A stretch of DNA of 64,000 nt from contig JARDYH010000005.1 in assembly GCA_029215795.1 (NCBI GenBank), positions 43,344,001 through 43,408,000 on the forward strand, in the 5' to 3' direction. The notes under the pieces are model-generated. The model made no database searches, was not told the DNA's origin, and saw nothing but the letters and a program-made list of their open reading frames with translations. The position numbers and the translations under genes were made by a program. Shown one piece after another: positions 59,111 to 64,000 of the stretch; the stretch's first letter is position 1, and every line of letters starts with the position of its first letter. Origin of the DNA: Anniella stebbinsi (Eukaryota; Chordata; Lepidosauria; Squamata; Anniellidae).

Positions 59111-60660
59111 ATCCTGCACTCTAGACTCGTGCCCCAAGTCTCTCCCTGCTCCCTATTTCCCAGTTCCCTCCCCTGCAAGACATCACAGCAGGACAAACCA
59201 TGTATGGGTGGTTTAGCAGGGCCAAACTGAAGGTCGAATGCAGTGGGTATGTGGGCCAATATGACACCTTTGTACAAGAAGTGGAGAGAGACAGAAAAAG
59301 AAAAGGAGGAGATTGGGTTGCACATTTTATCTGCACTCTAATCGTCTTCTGATGGGAACAGTGGATGCAGGAAGTGCTATGGTCACTTAGTCCAAAGAGA
59401 AAACATAAGTGGCAGAAAATGGGGCTGCTTTTGTTGGGAGACAAAAGAATCGGGGAAGGGGGGGGATTTTCCTTCAGTGTGTCCTCAGCCAGACACAAGA
59501 TTAGAATGGGTGCCTAGCCCTGAAGGCCTCACCGTCTCCTCCTTTTCACAATGCACATAATCGGTTTCAAAACCTGGGAATAGGCCAGCCTACATAAAAT
59601 AGTATTAAGTCTTGGAAGTTCCCAGCTGAGCGCTTATAAAAAGGGGAAAAAAAGAATGCAGAGATGTTACCAATAGTGAGACTGAAATGAAGTTTGCTTA
59701 TTTGAGTCCAAGAATGTTCTGCCAATTGTACAGCAGGAACAATGAGTGAGTGCCCTAGATACCATGGTGCTGCATAAGCTAGTACCCAAGCAACACAAGC
59801 ATCCCCAATAATTACTCTCCTATTCCAGCAGTGGAGCAATGCTGCCACCTAGTGGCAAGAGCTGGTTACTACTTGAACAGGGATCTCTCCAAAGCAGTTT
59901 CCAGAGGAGGTAGCTGTGTTAACAGGTCACAGCAAAAACAAAGCATCTTGTGGCACCTTAAAAGAGTAACACACATTGAATGGATAAAAAACAACCAGTC
60001 ATACATTCAGGAACTAGCGGGAGGATATTTCAGTTTCTCGGAACACTCCACTGCTGAGCAGAACACAGCCATTCATAGAGAGAGAGATTTTAAAAGGGAG
60101 GCTCCAGCACAAAACTGCTGAATTAGAATGTATCACGGAGTCTGTTTTGGCTTGAACGGAGACAATGGTTTCGATTCACACTAGAGTTGTTCAAGCAAAT
60201 GTATCACCAGTTACTGATGTTATGGTCACTATGCCTATTTTGCATATATTCAAGTTTTAACTGAATTGGAAGCTACAGTCCCATGGTTTTACATTTCTCC
60301 CCATTTTTCTCTGTAGCCATATACAGGGTGTGTGTGTGTGTGTCACACACTGCTGCTAACTGAGGCTAACATTCCATGAAACTGACAAACTGAAATATAT
60401 TCCACTTTGTAGGGCTTACTTGCCATAACAAAGGTGTTCCTTGCTAAGCTAACCCCAAAACAAATTCCAGAAAGGAAGTCCATGGCAATCCTACAGCAAT
60501 GACTGAATCTTTTCAAGAACTGTGAAAAACAAACTGGTCTTCTCTTCCTACAGAACAGTTTGCCGTGCTGGGACCAATTCAAACACTCAAAATTGGCCCC
60601 AGTGTATAGTAAATCCAGCACACATTACTGCGTAACAGTCCTCTGACTGCTTCCTTAAAT
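59111..60660. other. Mostly unassigned stretch
   Basis: A short tract at 59937-59990 (GCATCTTGTGGCACCTTAAA) resembles the end of a repeat common in reptile genomes. A (TG)n with CACACAC dyad sits at 60328-60350. No exon recognised. Confidence 0.4.
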
Positions 60661-60745
60661 AGACTGCTTTATGTATTCATTATGTATTATAATTATTTAT
60701 ATCCTGCCTTTCAGATACAAATCCATCCAAGGTGACCTCCAAAAT
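60661..60745 (-). mobile_element. LINE/SINE 3' tail remnant
   Basis: ATTATTTATATCCTGCCTTT and CATCCAAGGTGACCTCC are the diverged 3' part of an L2- or SINE-type element on the minus strand. Too short to assign. Confidence 0.5.
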
Positions 60746-60750
60746 AATTA

Positions 60751-61305
60751 CATTTTTAATTAAGTCTTTATTGTAAAATTTCAACAAAACAAGATGAAAA
60801 GAAAAAATGCAGCTATATAATGTTTAATATATCAGTTTCAATGCACACATATGAAATGTAAACACAAACACACACACACACAGAAAGAGAGAGAGAGAGC
60901 TTTCTAGGAATTATACATAAACTTCAACAAAAGCAGACCAAATATACACATATTTATCCATTCGCAAGTGCCTATATACCACCTGCTCAAATGTTAAAAG
61001 CATTGTTAGGTCCTCAATCCACTGCATTATAGGTGAGCGTTCATCCTTCCAATGTTGTACAATAATTCTGGCTGTCAAAAGGGTGTGGAGAATCCATTTG
61101 GGCTAACCACACGTTAACTTCCAGAATGCAGGTAGGTAATTTAAGAGGACATGTAAATCAGTAAATAGTAGACAGTGTTCCAATACAAGGTTTAGCTGTA
61201 TAACAATTTCCTCCCAAAAAGGGGTGACTACTGGGCATTGTCAAAACACATGGTTAAAAGAAACATTCGCTGCGTTACACCTCCATCAATTAGCTGATTT
61301 AGAAA
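60751..61305 (-). pseudogene. L1-like LINE ORF2 C-terminal remnant
   Basis: On the minus strand, from 61305 down, broken frames read WWRCNAANVSFNHVF and QCPVVTPFLGGN, then MDSPHPFDSQN. WKDERSPIMQWIEDLTML follows, with YRHLRMDKYVYIWSAF close behind. These match the usual order at the end of L1 ORF2: the cysteine motif with HxxWxCP, then the WKxxxxPxxxxWxxxv helix, then the terminal WxxF region. At least one stop and frame shifts are present. The 3' UTR carries (AC)n(AG)n at 60861-60899 and ends near the TAAGTCTTTATTGTAAAATT tract. Inactive. Confidence 0.75.
60861..60899. repeat. (AC)n(AG)n microsatellite
   Basis: CA units followed by GA units within the L1-like 3' UTR. Confidence 0.93.
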
Positions 61306-62163
61306 AACGCTTATTAAAGTCAAGATACATTAATATAATCACACAACAAACAATATTAAAACATAACAATTCATAAGGATCCTTCCCACAGAGAAGCGGA
61401 AGGAAGGAAGGAAGGAAGGAAGGAAGGAAGGAAGGAAGGAAGGGGCAGTCCCACTGAAGCAGGCTCTGAGGTGTTCTTTGCCTGCTTGGTTCCCTCCTCT
61501 ATGTTGTGTTGAGTTTTGGCATGCAAAACTCTTTGACGCTCTTCATGCTGTAATGAAAATGAATTGGGCTCACAAACAATCTGATGGCTGCTTCACCATG
61601 CCACTTGCTACAACACACACTACAGATTCCCTCTAGGCTTAAAGCCAGATTTGGTTCATGTGAATTGGCCCATCATCTGGACTATCAACATGACAAATAG
61701 CATCAAATACACCATCTTAGTTACAGCATGATCCTACTCTGAGATAAACACATCGAAGCCTACTGAGATCAATAGGTTTAAGCACACCAAACTCTACAGG
61801 GGGCTGCACTCTTCCCCTTTCATTTCCTTTATCTCCAAATAACCAGAGCAATGAAAGTAAGGTATAAAATAAGACAGAGGTGGACAGGAGGTAGACCCAT
61901 TGGCAGATCACTGGCCAATTTCTGGAGAGTCACGTTAGGCCCACTAGGATTCTTGCAAAGAGTGCTGGTTTAGGGAGGGACAGATTCAGCCCAGTCCTTC
62001 TCAGTTTCTTAAACAAGAGAGCATACTCACAGTCACTTAACACAGGTTAGTTATGCCTTAGCAGCTAAAACAGAGTATTTAATAAATTAATGTCCTGCTT
62101 TTCCTCTCCCAAAGAAGGAGTCACTCAAAGCAGCTTATAAAATAGTATGAACATTTGCTTCCT
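61306..62163. other. Unassigned non-coding stretch
   Basis: Contains the AAGG microsatellite listed separately, a tract near 61728-61790 (CAGCATGATCCTACTCTGAG, CCTACTGAGATCAATAGG) like a common reptile MITE end, and a LINE-tail-like tract near 62080-62150. No exon. Confidence 0.4.
61398..61443. repeat. (AAGG)n microsatellite
   Basis: About eleven AAGG tetramers without interruption. Confidence 0.96.
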
Positions 62164-62415
62164 AAAGCTCTCTTCGGGTGTTTGTCAAGGATGGCATTAC
62201 GGGGACACGTGCTCTGCCCATTCCCAACATCCCTGGGTTGATGGCAAAGGTCTGTAAGGTCAGTGTAAATGCATTTGGCTGAACGCACTTACGCTGCTCC
62301 ATGTGACTGGAAACTCAGGGTTATAAGGATTTCAGATTTCATGCATTCAGCTAAATGCAGTGACAGTGCACTTTGAAGACCTTCTCCACCGTCATGGGGA
62401 AGTTGGGAGGACGGG
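62164..62415. mobile_element. Family H TIR element, partial
   Basis: AAAGCTCTCTTCGGGTGTTT and GTCAAGG repeat the left end of 48249-48671. AAGGTCTGTAAGGTCAGTGT with AAATGCATTTGGCTGAA is mirrored by TGCATTCAGCTAAATGCAGT and GACAGTGCACTTTGAAGACCTT. The right terminus is not clear. Confidence 0.6.
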
Positions 62416-63190
62416 GCAGGGTGTAGTGGTGTAGTGGAGCCAGGGCTCACAGGAACCCTGCACCGGCACTTTGTTATTAGCAGGGACCATGACAATATTT
62501 TCCACACATCCTCCCAAATTCCCTATTCCCCCGGAGCTTAGCTGCAATCCTTGCAGTAGCTGGGGGGTGGGGGGGAATGAATGTTTCCAACAACAATATA
62601 TTGTTCCCTGTTGTAAACAGTGGAGGATCATGGTTCCAATGCCAGAAGGGAAATCTGAACCAGCTAGAACTCTAAAAGAGCTTTCCAAGGTGCTGAACCT
62701 ATTTTGAGGGTTGGGGCTCAGCACCTTGGTTCTGACAGAAACTCAGAGCAGATTCACTGCTCCATGACATCATCAGAGCCACCAGCCTCCACTGGTTGCA
62801 ATGTGAAGCATTTGGAGGTATCTTGGCCTTGAATAGGCAATTAAGACGCATTCGCTTTACCAAAGACCAGCTCCTAGTGAAAACTGCTAGAACTGGTTTG
62901 CTGACGTGGATCGACACAGCTGCCTGCTGTTTTGGACTCTCCTTGGGGGCATGGCTATAGGGACAGTCATGATGAACGCCTGCACTTCAACATTTCCCAT
63001 GGCACCTCCATGGATACAGCAAAGCCTTCTTTGGTGAACACCTGAAGATTTAATACACATATGTGGGCCATAGGGCTTCTATTGATCCTTTCAATAATCC
63101 CACCACACAAGACTCAAGCCAGTCCAGGGCTAAAATATTGTAGATCCTGTGCCCGTTGCAACTGCAGCACGGGAAAAGTGTTTTGGGGAA
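62416..63190. other. Unassigned non-coding stretch
   Basis: No repeat family recognised. If the minus-strand candidate exon at 63497-63645 is real, 63191-63496 would be its 3' UTR and transcripts would end near the right edge of this stretch. Confidence 0.35.
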
Positions 63191-63196
63191 TTTATT
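63191..63196 (-). terminator. Possible poly(A) signal AATAAA
   Basis: TTTATT on the plus strand reads AATAAA on the minus strand, about 300 bases past the stop of the minus-strand candidate exon. Hexamers of this kind occur often by chance in AT-rich DNA. Confidence 0.2.
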
Positions 63197-63496
63197 TGGT
63201 TTGGTTTTTTTAAGTCAGCATTTTCACTTTGTGCAACGGAAAAATACGATACCGGTGAAGGATTCGAGTTTATTCTAATTTACCCTCTGTCCGTTCTAAC
63301 ATTGTAATAAAATTACTGTGCTGCTGTTATACCACATTCACACACTATTGTAGCAAGCCTTGTTATATTATGCATTGGATCCATAATATAACAAAACATC
63401 ACAGCTTAGCATCCAAATACACGGCCACGACTAATAGTCAGAGGAAGTTTAATGCCCCCCCAATCCAGCTTACTAATGGCTGCCCTTCCCCTGCCA

Positions 63497-63645
63497 CTAC
63501 TTCCACCACCTCAGCAGCAGCTCCCTGTTCTTGGTGAATTGGTCACTCAATTGGTTTTCAGCCACCAAACGCTGCAGATTTTGCACATCACCGTTCAAAC
63601 CATACTGAGATAGAAAATGGGCACTTAGGCTTGGGGCAAAGCCAT
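63497..63645 (-). CDS. Candidate terminal exon on minus strand, product unknown
   Basis: Reading the minus strand, the polypyrimidine tract CTTCCTTCCTCTGGCAG ends just before 63645. The frame then reads DGFAPSLSAHFLSQYGLNG and DVQNLQRLVAENQLSDQF, and ends KNRELLLRWWK with a TAG stop at 63499-63497. The text is helix-rich and has the feel of a helical-repeat protein end, but I do not recognise the family. AATAAA on the minus strand (63196-63191) lies about 300 bases after the stop, a plausible poly(A) signal. A GTGGTG after CTGAG could alternatively be a donor. Any remaining exons would lie to the right, outside the window. May be chance. Confidence 0.3.
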
Positions 63646-64000
63646 CTGCCAGAGGAAGGAAGTTGTCAGAGATGGAGGAATACATTGGCCGCCGCACACA
63701 TGGTGCTTACATGCATCAGCCCAGAACTGAAAAACACGTATTACTAAAGGCCTGCAGCCAACAATGTCACAGGCTATTTTGAAACCAGTATAAAACGGAG
63801 CCTCCCTTCTCTCTCCTGGCACTCTTTCCTACCGGCAGCACACACAGCCTCTTTCATATCTCTGTGCCATGTCTGAGGTTTCTTCTCCTACCTCCAAACT
63901 GCCTGCAGCAAACAACTCCTGTCCTTGGATTCTAAAAGAGCTTCTTCCACTTTCCTCTCCTGCCTCAAACTCCCCAGCCTCTCCCACACCTTGTACCAGC
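63646..64000. other. Unassigned window end
   Basis: Becomes C/T-rich toward 64000 (plus strand), with CTCTTTCCTACCGGCAGCAC near 63823-63842. No repeat or exon called. An upstream exon of the minus-strand candidate could lie here or beyond. Confidence 0.3.

Overview
This window reads as nuclear DNA of an amniote vertebrate, most likely a squamate reptile (lizard or snake). The evidence is the repeat mixture: CR1-type LINE 3' ends, L2-type LINE fragments with tails of the (TTTA)n kind, an L1-like fragment, tRNA-derived SINEs with recognisable Pol III boxes, and many short palindromic hAT-like elements. It is AT-rich and full of microsatellites. Nothing points to bacteria, phage or organelle DNA. 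The species cannot be named from sequence alone.

I found no complete protein-coding gene, rRNA or functional tRNA in 64 kb. Almost all open frames are under 200 codons, occur on both strands, and many fall inside repeats. The window is therefore intergenic or lies within a very large intron. Two short stretches deserve a check as exons: 31459-31698 (+), preceded by a strong splice-acceptor-like tract, and 63497-63645 (-), preceded by an acceptor-like tract and followed about 300 bases later by a poly(A)-signal-like motif. I recognise neither protein.

Layout. 1-9.3 kb: a cut-off palindromic hAT-like element at the left edge, CR1 debris, a small hAT-like MITE with a perfect 8-bp target-site duplication (TSD; 4441-4575), a nested pair of MITEs (4751-5256), and a tRNA-SINE ending in a microsatellite. 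9.3-30 kb: CR1 and L2 3' ends, several MITEs, two tRNA-Ala-like SINE remnants, and two L2 tails. 30-36 kb: a SINE split by CR1, candidate exon 1, a 757-bp hAT-like element with a perfect TSD (32708-33464), a CR1 3' end, another palindromic element with a near-perfect TSD (34284-34603), and a 671-bp foldback element with a perfect TSD (35204-35874). 36-49 kb: L2, CR1 and three TIR elements, plus the longest L2 reverse-transcriptase remnant (45883-46556, minus strand, with in-frame stops). 49-64 kb: mostly unique-looking DNA with three SINEs, one split by a TIR element, a CR1 3' end, an L1 C-terminal remnant and candidate exon 2.

The main biology visible here is repeated invasion by non-autonomous hAT-like DNA transposons. 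Several insertions are resolved to the base by 8-bp TSDs, and five nested insertions give relative ages. No intact transposase or reverse transcriptase is present, so all elements here depend, or depended, on enzymes encoded elsewhere.
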